Below are positions 38,574 through 46,717 of a stretch of 64,000 nucleotides of DNA, one piece after another. Both the position numbers and the translations under genes were made by a program. The notes under the pieces were generated by a model, which saw only the letters and a program-made list of their open reading frames with translations, searched no databases and was not told where the DNA came from. How positions within the stretch are numbered: position 1 is the first letter of the stretch; every line of letters starts with the position of its first letter. The DNA lies in the NCBI RefSeq assembly GCF_002443295.1, contig NZ_BAOS01000005.1, positions 1 to 64,000 of the forward strand, written 5' to 3'. The stretch is from Candidatus Scalindua japonica (lineage in GTDB: Bacteria; Planctomycetota; Brocadiia; Brocadiales; Scalinduaceae).

Positions 38574-40732
38574 ATGATGAAGAGATAAAAAAAATTATGC
38601 AGCAATTAGACATTCCCGGACCGGATGAGTCAAAGAAAAAGGTGACTGTCAACGCAGCTATGACTGAATTCAATAGGCAAAAACAGATAATCCAAAAAAA
38701 TTTCAAAGGAATTGAAGGCGAACGACGTCTAACAGGCAAATTAAAAACAGTTTTAACCTTTTTCGGAGAATTTGCCATGAAGAAATCTTTTGTTATCACC
38801 GGAGCTGTAACTGCTTGCATCGCCCTTCTCATCATTGGATTATCATATTTCTCTGTCTATAAGTCAGATTTCCAGACTAAAGTTGTTCAATACGAACCTG
38901 AAAAAACTCCCATACAACCCAGTGATACTTTAGAACAAAACAATAAAAGATCTCAAAAAGATACTGTAACAAACAACCTGCAGAAGATCGGGAGTGTAGA
39001 CTCAAACCAATCTGTCTTAACTAAAACAGAGAAGCAGGATGGTAAGATGAGATTTGAGGATGAAGGCATCTTCGCTTCGGTTATGGTAAATGAAGAAAAA
39101 GTTGACATGGCATCCCCTTCTGTCACTACTCAGCCTAAACCTAAAGAACGTTCCAGGAATATAGTATCTGAAAAAAAGAAAACTACTGCCGGTCTCAGGC
39201 AAGGTAATATAACTCCCAGACGAGAAGCATTAGCATTAGAAGAAATGGACTGCATAGCAACAATCCCTCCACCCGGAGAACACGGAATCAACGAGTATCG
39301 AGAAACCGGAAGGGACAGATTTGAAACCATTAAACCAAATCCGGTTAAAATGGTAACGGAAGAACCTGTTTCTACATTTTCTGTGGATGTTGACACCGCT
39401 TCATACGCATTCATTCGCAGACAACTGAACCATGGAGCACTGCCACAGAAAAATGCTGTACGAGTAGAGGAGATGATCAACTATTTTGATTATGATTACT
39501 CCGTACCAACTGACAGATCCAGACCGTTTCAACCAACCATAGTGGTATACCCGACTCCATGGAATTCGGAAACAAAGTTATTGCATATTGGGATAAAAGG
39601 TTATGATATAGTGCCTGAACAAAAACCGGTATCAAACCTTGTCTTTTTACTGGATGTATCAGGTTCTATGAATTCTCATGACAAATTACCATTGTTAAAG
39701 CATTCCTTCCGAATGCTTATTAACACGCTTAACGAAGAAGACACTATAGCGATTGTAGTCTACGCAGGTGCGGCCGGAACCGTGCTGGAACCTACAAAAG
39801 TAAAAGAGAAGAGTAAAATACTCGCGGCATTAGATAAATTACAGGCCGGCGGGTCAACTGCCGGTGGAGAAGGCGTTCGAAAAGCTTACGAATTGGCTGA
39901 AGCTAATTTTAACAAAGAGGGAGTAAATCGAGTTATTTTAGCCACTGATGGTGATTTCAATGTAGGCATTCAAAATCCTGAAGAATTGAAAAACTTTATA
40001 GAGAGAAAGAGAGCAAAAGGTATCTTTTTATCTGTCCTTGGTTTTGGGCAGGGAAACTACAATGATGCCCTGATGCAAAAACTCGCGCAAAATGGAAATG
40101 GTAACGCAGCATATATTGACAACCTCAATGAAGCGAGAAAGGTTTTAGTGGACGAATCCAGCTCCACTATATTCACTATTGCCAAAGATGTTAAGCTCCA
40201 GATTGAATTTAACCCGAATCTGATAGCTGAATATCGATTGATAGGGTATGAAACGCGAATTCTTAAACGAGAAGATTTCAACAATGATAAAGTTGACGCC
40301 GGTGATATTGGATCTGGCCACTCAGTGACAGCCTTATATGAAATCACTCCGGTTAACAGTAAGCAAAAGCTGATTGATGACCTTCGATACAAGGACAGTA
40401 ATCATAGTGGAAAAACTGAGAAAAAATCATTTAATAATAATGAATACGGATTCTTAAAAATCCGTTATAAATTACCTGATTCTGATAAAAGCGATCTGAC
40501 AACTACATCTATTAATAAAGATAATGAGTATACACGGATTGATGATGTTTCTGCTGACGTCAGATTTGCGGCATCGGTAGCCGCATTCGGACAACTCCTG
40601 AGAGGAGGCACCTATACCGGTGAGTTTACTTACAAAGACGTAATCAATTTAGCAAAAACCGCAATCGAAAAAGACACATTTGGCTATCGACATGAATTTC
40701 TCAATCTTATTCGATTAGCAGAAAACTATTGA
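38570..40732 (+). CDS. Membrane-anchored VWA (YfbK-like) protein, possible anti-sigma factor
   Basis: The start MNDEEIKKIMQQLDI at 38570 overlaps the sigma stop by 4 bases; the longer frame from 38489 lies inside the sigma gene. The 720-residue protein has a short cytoplasmic N-terminus (1-72), a membrane segment (about 73-95), a low-complexity linker to about 250, the YfbK-type block TFSVDVDTASYAFIRRQLN, a VWA domain from about 355 with MIDAS DVSGSMNS, and a DUF3520-like C-terminus. Topology and coupling suggest that the N-terminus binds the sigma factor; this is inferred. Confidence 0.8.
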   Translation: MNDEEIKKIMQQLDIPGPDESKKKVTVNAAMTEFNRQKQIIQKNFKGIEGERRLTGKLKTVLTFFGEFAMKKSFVITGAVTACIALLIIGLSYFSVYKSDFQTKVVQYEPEKTPIQPSDTLEQNNKRSQKDTVTNNLQKIGSVDSNQSVLTKTEKQDGKMRFEDEGIFASVMVNEEKVDMASPSVTTQPKPKERSRNIVSEKKKTTAGLRQGNITPRREALALEEMDCIATIPPPGEHGINEYRETGRDRFETIKPNPVKMVTEEPVSTFSVDVDTASYAFIRRQLNHGALPQKNAVRVEEMINYFDYDYSVPTDRSRPFQPTIVVYPTPWNSETKLLHIGIKGYDIVPEQKPVSNLVFLLDVSGSMNSHDKLPLLKHSFRMLINTLNEEDTIAIVVYAGAAGTVLEPTKVKEKSKILAALDKLQAGGSTAGGEGVRKAYELAEANFNKEGVNRVILATDGDFNVGIQNPEELKNFIERKRAKGIFLSVLGFGQGNYNDALMQKLAQNGNGNAAYIDNLNEARKVLVDESSSTIFTIAKDVKLQIEFNPNLIAEYRLIGYETRILKREDFNNDKVDAGDIGSGHSVTALYEITPVNSKQKLIDDLRYKDSNHSGKTEKKSFNNNEYGFLKIRYKLPDSDKSDLTTTSINKDNEYTRIDDVSADVRFAASVAAFGQLLRGGTYTGEFTYKDVINLAKTAIEKDTFGYRHEFLNLIRLAENY

Positions 40733-40787
40733 TATTTAAGAAAAAACCTCTATTCTTGTTAATAAATAAACCTGAAAGGAGGTTATA

Positions 40788-41177
40788 ATGAGTGAAAATA
40801 GTATGACTAATTTGACAACCGATGTAGAAATCAAGGGTACGATAAAATTTGAAAAGGTTATGAATGTTGATGGAAAGTTTGAAGGAGAACTGATAGCCGA
40901 CAATGGAGAGCTCATAGTCGGCAAGACAGGTATTGTCAAAGCAAACATTAAGGTGAAAAATGCCACAATTGAAGGACGTCTGGACGGAAACATTGAAGCG
41001 GCAGAAAAAGTTGAGCTTAAACAGAACGCACAACTCCTTGGAGACCTTCAAGCAAAAACATTAATTATTGAGGAGGGTGTTGTTTTTGTCGGTAATTGTA
41101 ATGTAAATCCCGATGGCACTAAGACAGAGAAGCAAAATGTGGAAAACCAGAATATTAAAGTAATCAAAAACATATAG
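40788..41177 (+). CDS. Bactofilin
   Basis: The 129-residue protein has a central bactofilin beta-helix (about 15-110) with repeated G-x-I-x-G units (IKGTIKFEKVMNVDGKFEGE, IVKANIKVKNATIEGRLDGN). AAAGGAGG precedes the ATG. Bactofilins polymerise into membrane-associated filaments that affect cell shape. It follows the VWA gene by 55 bases. Confidence 0.9.
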   Translation: MSENSMTNLTTDVEIKGTIKFEKVMNVDGKFEGELIADNGELIVGKTGIVKANIKVKNATIEGRLDGNIEAAEKVELKQNAQLLGDLQAKTLIIEEGVVFVGNCNVNPDGTKTEKQNVENQNIKVIKNI

Positions 41178-41220
41178 CATATAGAGAGAATGTTGTTTTG
41201 TTTAAATTAGAAAATGATTT

Positions 41221-41769
41221 ATGAGTCCTAAATCAAACGAGTTGCCAGAAACCAGGAATATAGCATGTCCTTATTGCAATGGAAGCCTGACAGTATCAGT
41301 CAATTGCGTGTCAATACCGTGCAATCATTGCAATAAACACATTAATGCCAAAGAGATTATTTTCCCACCTGAAAAAAAACGAATATCTCATATTGGCAAA
41401 AAAAAAATTCTCTGCTTTAAATGTAACAGAGAGATTTTCACTGATGAAAAAGCACAAGCGACAACATGCCAACACTGTTACAACAGTAACGACTTGAGCG
41501 ATCATAAAGTAAAGACTCTTCTGGGTGTAAACCTTGAGACTTATGGCACGCTTCATTTAAAAAAGAGAGGCATAATCGAAATTTCAAGTATCCACGTTGG
41601 AAATGCTATTGTAAAAGGTAAAATTAATGGAGACATCAATGCAATGGGTACTGTTGAAATAAAAAAAAAAGGCGAGGTATATGGCAAGATAACCTGTCGA
41701 AAATTAATCGTTAATAAGGGAGGAGTATTCAGCGGAAAAGTAAAAATGCTGAATAGCGAAACAAACTGA
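41221..41769 (+). CDS. Zinc-ribbon/bactofilin fusion protein
   Basis: This 182-residue protein has two CxxC pairs near the N-terminus (CPYCNG, CNHCNK) and a second set (CFKCNR, CQHCYN), followed from about residue 95 by a shorter bactofilin-type beta-helix (IVKGKINGDINAMGTVEIKK). It sits 43 bases after the first bactofilin, so both are probably coexpressed with the sigma/VWA pair. Confidence 0.8.
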   Translation: MSPKSNELPETRNIACPYCNGSLTVSVNCVSIPCNHCNKHINAKEIIFPPEKKRISHIGKKKILCFKCNREIFTDEKAQATTCQHCYNSNDLSDHKVKTLLGVNLETYGTLHLKKRGIIEISSIHVGNAIVKGKINGDINAMGTVEIKKKGEVYGKITCRKLIVNKGGVFSGKVKMLNSETN

Positions 41770-41843
41770 CAAAGTGTACAATGGCATGGCTAAAAAAACA
41801 TAAACGTTTTATCACTTATCAATAAATTTGTCATTCCAAAATT

Positions 41844-41876
41844 CTGCCCGCCCGGCAAGCCGGAACTGACGGGTTG
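41844..41876. repeat. GC-rich dispersed palindromic repeat
   Basis: CTGCCCGCCCGGCAAGCCGG and ACTGACGGGTTGAG stand out in an AT-rich spacer. They resemble the words at 37941-37957, 52585-52615 and 61861-61893. Confidence 0.4.
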
Positions 41877-41911
41877 AGTGAGAATCCATCAATAATATTT
41901 TTTTACATTAC

Positions 41912-42295
41912 ATGATCAAACAAATTACCGTTAAAACATCAAAACGTAATGAGTTCATCGACATCACGTCGCAAGTCCAGGACCTTATAGGAGGAGTTTC
42001 GGAAGGCGTGGTTACAGTATTCGTCCCACACACCACAACTGGGATTACTATTAATGAGAATGCAGACCCCGACGTTCCCCGGGACATTCTGAAAAAACTT
42101 GAACAGATGATACCACAACAAGACAATTACTCTCATATGGAAGGCAACAGCGACGCACATATCAAGGCATCCCTATTCGGGTCATCCGTAAGTGTCATCG
42201 TCCAAGACAGTCGCCTATTATTAGGAACGTGGCAATCTATCTTCTTTTGTGAGTTTGACGGGCCCAGGACGAGGAAGTTTTATGTTCAGTCTTGA
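41912..42295 (+). CDS. YjbQ/UPF0047-family protein
   Basis: The 127-residue protein matches the YjbQ family throughout: VFVPHTTTGITINENADPDV, DNYSHMEGNSDAHIKASLFG and the end LGTWQSIFFCEFDGPRTRKF. Members can show thiamine-phosphate synthase side activity; the true role is unclear. The two conserved histidines are present. It is not obviously linked to its neighbours. Confidence 0.92.
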   Translation: MIKQITVKTSKRNEFIDITSQVQDLIGGVSEGVVTVFVPHTTTGITINENADPDVPRDILKKLEQMIPQQDNYSHMEGNSDAHIKASLFGSSVSVIVQDSRLLLGTWQSIFFCEFDGPRTRKFYVQS

Positions 42296-42356
42296 TTTCT
42301 AAGTACACAGAACGACAACGGTGAACGCTGATAAAAAATTTTAAGGGAGTTAGTAA

Positions 42357-42794
42357 TTGCATATTGATATAAAATTTTTATTTTCCGGAACCGCAATTGC
42401 TGTCTCGATTATTGCTATCACCGTTTCATATTTATCTGCCAGAAAATCAAGAGTTATCGGTCTTCGTCCTGTTCTTGTTTTTTGTTTTAATACCGGAAGT
42501 GGGTGGAGTGTCAAAAATATTGGAAACGGTCCGGCACTGAATACTGTTTTAGCATTGTTAGATGCAGATGATAGATGGATATCACCCGAAGGGATTCCCT
42601 CACTTGGGGTAAATGGCGAGTTTGTATTTGGTGGATTCAACACACAAATCGGAATCGTTGGCTGGGGTTGTCTTTATACCGATATTTCTGAAAGGCCATA
42701 TTCAACAATACATAAAGGCAACAAGACTCAAATCGTTAAAGGTTCAATATTTCCTGCCTGGAATAGTGATGAAATAAGTATGAAAGAAAAATGA
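42357..42794 (+). CDS. Small membrane-anchored hypothetical protein
   Basis: The start is a TTG preceded by AAGGGAG. The 145-residue protein has one N-terminal membrane segment (about 6-27; LFSGTAIAVSIIAITVSYLS) and a soluble remainder with GSGWSVKNIGNGPALNTVL, a pattern seen in many single-pass proteins of unknown function. Its 3' end overlaps the metallo-beta-lactamase-fold remnant on the opposite strand. Confidence 0.6.
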   Translation: MHIDIKFLFSGTAIAVSIIAITVSYLSARKSRVIGLRPVLVFCFNTGSGWSVKNIGNGPALNTVLALLDADDRWISPEGIPSLGVNGEFVFGGFNTQIGIVGWGCLYTDISERPYSTIHKGNKTQIVKGSIFPAWNSDEISMKEK

Positions 42795-43120
42795 TAGGGG
42801 CCAAAAAAACAACTTAACCAGGGCAGCCTGGACCTTTTTTTATCAACCTCATCTTCTCGTTCTACTTCATATTTTACTGATACTTTTAAACCAAAATTGT
42901 CAGGTAAGTATCCAGGCTTGTGTACTTCTGCGACTTCCCCGACATCAATTAGAAAAGGTCCGTCAGGATGTTCCACTAACCAACAATAAATTGGATACCA
43001 ATCGCTCCAATTTTTTCCAAAAAAAAGCTGCCACAGACGTGAAATTATACTATTTGCGCCCGTTATTTGAAATTGTTTAACCTTGACTTTACCCGTTTGT
43101 ATTGCATGGATCTTTATCAT
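42728..43120 (-). pseudogene. N-terminal fragment of a metallo-beta-lactamase-fold protein
   Basis: The start MIKIHAIQTGKVKVKQ at 43120 has GGGAG upstream. The first 100 residues look like an AHL-lactonase-type hydrolase start (IYCWLVEHPDGPFLIDVGE). The HxHxDH zinc motif that should follow is missing; after KYEVEREDEVDKK the frame loses similarity and ends. The gene is truncated. Confidence 0.65.
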
Positions 43121-43550
43121 TTTCATCTCCCACCGCCACTTCATAACCAATCATAAGAAACTACCACATATTCGCAATGTGCACAAGAAAAGCTTAAACT
43201 GTATTATTTCTGGTGGTTAACATTGCTGATTTCACTCAATTATGCTATATTTTGTCAAAACTATTTGCAACTATTTTAAGATATTCCAGCCCATTAGAAA
43301 TGACACCTGCCTTCTAATCTTCATCATCAGAACAAAACACATTCTTCCGTTGCTGTTTATGTTCATTCAAAATAATGTCAGAGAGCGTTATTTTATCAAT
43401 AGTATTTTCATTTATCAATCCAAAGAGAACATCCAAAAGGGAATATGTTCCTCTAAATTTATGTTATCAGTTTGTGAAAAATATTTGTTTTGGACAGTTG
43501 GCTGTATAAGGGTTTGTCTGTGTTATAAATGGTATCTATAAGATAATCTC
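43121..43550. other. Decayed region downstream of the AbrB-like gene
   Basis: No intact gene is seen. On the minus strand, ATG at 43554 overlapping the AbrB-like stop opens MRDYLIDTIYNTDKPLYSQL, which soon stops. A different frame then gives GTYSLLDVLFGLINENTIDK and ILNEHKQQRKNVFCSDDED. They may be parts of one frameshifted toxin or partner gene. Confidence 0.4.
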
Positions 43551-43784
43551 TCATTTCTTCTTCAACACCCTCATTTTTCTGGATTGTAGAATATCTTCTC
43601 TAATATTCCCGGATTTAATTTTGATAGATCCCTTATATTTTAGAAATGGTTTATTGACAGGCCCAACTACTATCTTATCTTCTTCAATCTTCCATTCAAT
43701 TGAATCTGATACGCTTAATTTAAGCCTGTCACGGATTTCCCTTGGAATTGTAGTCTGGAATTTTGACGTGATCTTTGACTTCGT
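43551..43784 (-). CDS. AbrB/MazE-type antitoxin with no standard start codon
   Basis: The 77-codon frame includes SKITSKFQTTIPREIRDRLK, a SpoVT-AbrB swapped-hairpin DNA-binding domain. There is no ATG, GTG or TTG before the domain. AAGGAAAA lies eight bases upstream of ACG AAG TCA, exactly where family members start MKSK. I infer that ATG became ACG at 43784, either silencing the gene or using a weak ACG start. It sits 52 bases behind hicA. Confidence 0.6.
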   Translation of the reverse strand, partial: TKSKITSKFQTTIPREIRDRLKLSVSDSIEWKIEEDKIVVGPVNKPFLKYKGSIKIKSGNIREDILQSRKMRVLKKK

Positions 43785-43836
43785 CTGGATTTTCCTTGAA
43801 TTTGGAAATGATAATTATCGGCAGCTAACACCACTA

Positions 43837-44065
43837 TTACACTTCTTCAAGCAATACAAAGTATTCTTCCCTAGATATACCCGCAGTTCTCAAATTGTTT
43901 TTTAATAAATACCGGTACTTCTTTCCAGTTAGGAATAACTACTGGCCTTACAATCCCTTTTTTCGTATATGTAAAGTGGTCACCTTCGACTCTTACACAC
44001 GTAAAGCCTGCCTTTTTAAACAACTTTTGTAATTTACCAGCAGGTATGGGATTTATTTTAGGCAT
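43837..44065 (-). pseudogene. hicA: HicA-type toxin, frameshifted near the 3' end
   Basis: The main frame ends at 43871 after 64 residues and contains KLFKKAGFTCVRVEGDHFTY and VVIPNW, the HicA double-stranded RNA-binding-like fold with its catalytic histidine. The tail QFENCGYI is nonsense. One frame over, AGISREEYFVLLEEV followed by a stop at 43837 gives the normal HicA end. A one-base insertion near 43890-43896 explains this. Confidence 0.75.
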
Positions 44066-44332
44066 TTACGATAACCTGACCAATTCTGTTGCTACAAGCC
44101 TTGGTGGTAACCATCGCCCATTTACATCTTTTTTGAATCTAGACTCTTCAAGAATATCCTTAAGGGTACCCATTTTCTCTGTTTCTTCAATAAATAATCT
44201 TATTGCTGTTCTCAACATCTCTTTTGAATGTTCGATAGAATGTCCACAACTTGAGACATCAAGCTCCGGGCAATACGCTATATAAGTCTCGTTTTCTTCA
44301 AAAACAATAACATCATAATCAATAGATATCAT
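44066..44332 (-). CDS. hicB: HicB-type antitoxin
   Basis: The 88-residue protein has the HicB partial RNase-H-like fold: YDVIVFEENETYIAYCPELD, then SCGHSIEHSKEML, and a C-terminal tail. Its stop is directly followed by the hicA start, so the pair is coupled. With hicA frameshifted, it may now act alone. Confidence 0.85.
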   Translation of the reverse strand: MISIDYDVIVFEENETYIAYCPELDVSSCGHSIEHSKEMLRTAIRLFIEETEKMGTLKDILEESRFKKDVNGRWLPPRLVATELVRLS

Positions 44333-44430
44333 AATAGACCCCTCATTTGGTCACATTATTAACTCTTTTTTTGCCCTTCCTGCATTCCTTAGAGAAAGAT
44401 TTTGCTTTCCTCTGTATTCGCGTAATAATA

Positions 44431-46512
44431 TCATCCCGTATTTATCAAATCAAGCTTATCCTTAAATTTCTCTATTATCTTTTTTAGCAGTATCTGTTTC
44501 TCAGAGTCCTTTGATTTATATCCTTCCTTGACCAGCTCAAAGGCATCCGCACGTGCCAGTTTTATTATATCGTAGTCATTAATTATATCACCTATCTTGA
44601 ACTCAGGCAGGCCGTGTTGTCTTGTGCCGAAGAACTCTCCCGGTCCTCTAAGTTTAAGATCTTCTTCAGCAATCTTGAAGCCGTCGTTTGTTTCCAGCAT
44701 GATATTGATTCTCTGTCTTGACTCGATACTCTTTTGTATACCAAAGAGAAGACAGTAGGACTGATGTTCACTGCGTCCTATTCTGCCCCTGAGCTGGTGA
44801 AGTTGCGCAAGACCAAATCGTTCAGCGTGTTCTATCGCCATTACGGTAGCATTAGGCACATCGATCCCAACCTCTATCACAATAGTTGATACAAGAATGT
44901 CGTACTTATGTTTAACAAAATCGGACATTATCAAATCTTTCAACTCCGGTTTCAGCTGTCCATGCAATAACCCAACATTTAAACCGGAAAATACTTTATC
45001 CCTGAGTCTCTCGGCTTCGACTGTTGCTGATTTTAGATCGAGCTTTTCAGATTCATCAACCAGAGGGAATACAACAAATGCCTGCCTCCCCTTCTCTATC
45101 TCTTTACGAATAAACCTGTAGGCATCATTCTCTTTCTTTGCAGGCACTCGATATGTCTCCACCGGAGTGCGGCCGGGTGGAAGTTCATCAATAGTTGAGA
45201 TATCAAGATCACCAAATACGGTTAGGGAAAGACTCCTGGGTATGGGAGTTGCCGTCATGACCAGCACATCCGGTTCGTGTTTGTCGTACCCTTTTTGTCT
45301 CAGGCGTGTACGCTGCATCACACCAAATTTGTGCTGCTCGTCAATTACAATAAGTCCCAGTTTCTTAAACTCCACTCCTTTATCAATCAATGCGTGTGTA
45401 CCAATGATCAGATCAATATCTCCCTGTTTTATGCGCTCAATATTTTCCTTCTTTATCTTTGTCTTAGCGCCACCTGTGAGAAGTAACATTTCAACCTCGG
45501 CTTTTTTCAGAAATACACTGAGTGTGCGATAGTGCTGTTCGGCAAGGATTTCTGTCGGTGCCATAAATGCAGTCTGAAAACCGTTTGCAACGGCCGCAAG
45601 CAACGCGTAAACAGCAACTGCCGTCTTACCTGACCCAACATCCCCCTGCAGCAATCTATTCATCGGTTTCTCACTGCACATATCTTCGTGGATTTCTCTG
45701 ATTACTTTCTGCTGACTTTTAGTAAGTTCAAATGGGAAAAGTTTGTAGATGTGTTTTTCAACATTTTGACCAATACGGAATTTATAACCACTCACCTCCT
45801 TTATGCCGCGTTTACGAAGAGCCATTGCCGTCTCAAACAGAAAAAATTCCTCATACTTGAGCCGTCGTTTAGACTCTTCCAGATTCTCCATGGAATCGGG
45901 AAAGTGAATATTCTTTATTGCAAACGTGATTGGCACAAACTTGCGCTTTTTAATAATATCATCCGTAAAAACCTCTTCAACCTTATGAGAGTATTCATCA
46001 ACAACCATCTGAACCAGTTTTCGGAAGCTAAGTTGCTTCATCTCCTCAGTCAATGAATATACCGGCAATATACCAGCACTCTTACCCGGACTATCTTCCT
46101 CTGTAACTATCTCATATTCAGGATTCACCATCTGAAGTGACTGCTTATACAGAGAGACCCTTCCATACAAAAGCACATGGTCGTCTACCTGAAATACTTC
46201 ACTTTGATAGGGCCGGTTGAACCACTTGATCTGGAGCATGCTGGTCCCGTCACCAACTGATGCCTCAAATACACTCTTCCACCCTCTGGTCCTGAATGAC
46301 TTGATATTGATGACAATGCCCTTCACCATTGCAGTGTCGCCATCTTTCAGGTTTGAAATTTTTTCTACACGGGACCGGTCCTGATATGTACGTGGAAAGT
46401 AATAGAGTAAGTCTTTTACGGTATGTATTCCGAGCCGTCCAAGAGTCTGTGCTCTTTTGGGACCAACACCTTTGATGTATTGTATTGATTTGTCTAGATC
46501 GGATATGGACAT
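44431..46512 (-). CDS. recG: ATP-dependent DNA helicase RecG
   Basis: The 693-residue protein has the wedge/OB domain (about 1-160), Walker A GDVGSGKTAVA, Walker B DEQH (VIDEQHKFGVMQ), motif III TATPIPRSL and the later motifs RGRIGRSEHQSYCLL. Length is normal. RecG reverses stalled forks and processes junctions. It has a 205-base gap from aspS upstream, so it may have its own promoter. Confidence 0.97.
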   Translation of the reverse strand: MSISDLDKSIQYIKGVGPKRAQTLGRLGIHTVKDLLYYFPRTYQDRSRVEKISNLKDGDTAMVKGIVINIKSFRTRGWKSVFEASVGDGTSMLQIKWFNRPYQSEVFQVDDHVLLYGRVSLYKQSLQMVNPEYEIVTEEDSPGKSAGILPVYSLTEEMKQLSFRKLVQMVVDEYSHKVEEVFTDDIIKKRKFVPITFAIKNIHFPDSMENLEESKRRLKYEEFFLFETAMALRKRGIKEVSGYKFRIGQNVEKHIYKLFPFELTKSQQKVIREIHEDMCSEKPMNRLLQGDVGSGKTAVAVYALLAAVANGFQTAFMAPTEILAEQHYRTLSVFLKKAEVEMLLLTGGAKTKIKKENIERIKQGDIDLIIGTHALIDKGVEFKKLGLIVIDEQHKFGVMQRTRLRQKGYDKHEPDVLVMTATPIPRSLSLTVFGDLDISTIDELPPGRTPVETYRVPAKKENDAYRFIRKEIEKGRQAFVVFPLVDESEKLDLKSATVEAERLRDKVFSGLNVGLLHGQLKPELKDLIMSDFVKHKYDILVSTIVIEVGIDVPNATVMAIEHAERFGLAQLHQLRGRIGRSEHQSYCLLFGIQKSIESRQRINIMLETNDGFKIAEEDLKLRGPGEFFGTRQHGLPEFKIGDIINDYDIIKLARADAFELVKEGYKSKDSEKQILLKKIIEKFKDKLDLINTG

Positions 46513-46717
46513 TTTAAAAAAACAGATTATGTCATTTACTTCGTTGTCATTTAGGCAACTGGCGTTACCAAAGTCATTTTGGCTTCGCCGTCATTAAATC
46601 AAAAGGTTTTGCCGTCAGTATGGTTTTGCTCAATTTTTGGCACCGATTGACTTAATATAATTGTTCAGCTTATAAGCGATAATGACGTCCATACTATAAT
46701 TAATTTTAATGGACAAC

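Noticed and set aside
43242-43541. 99-codon plus-strand frame
   Set aside because: It is antisense to decayed minus-strand sequence and has no coding features.
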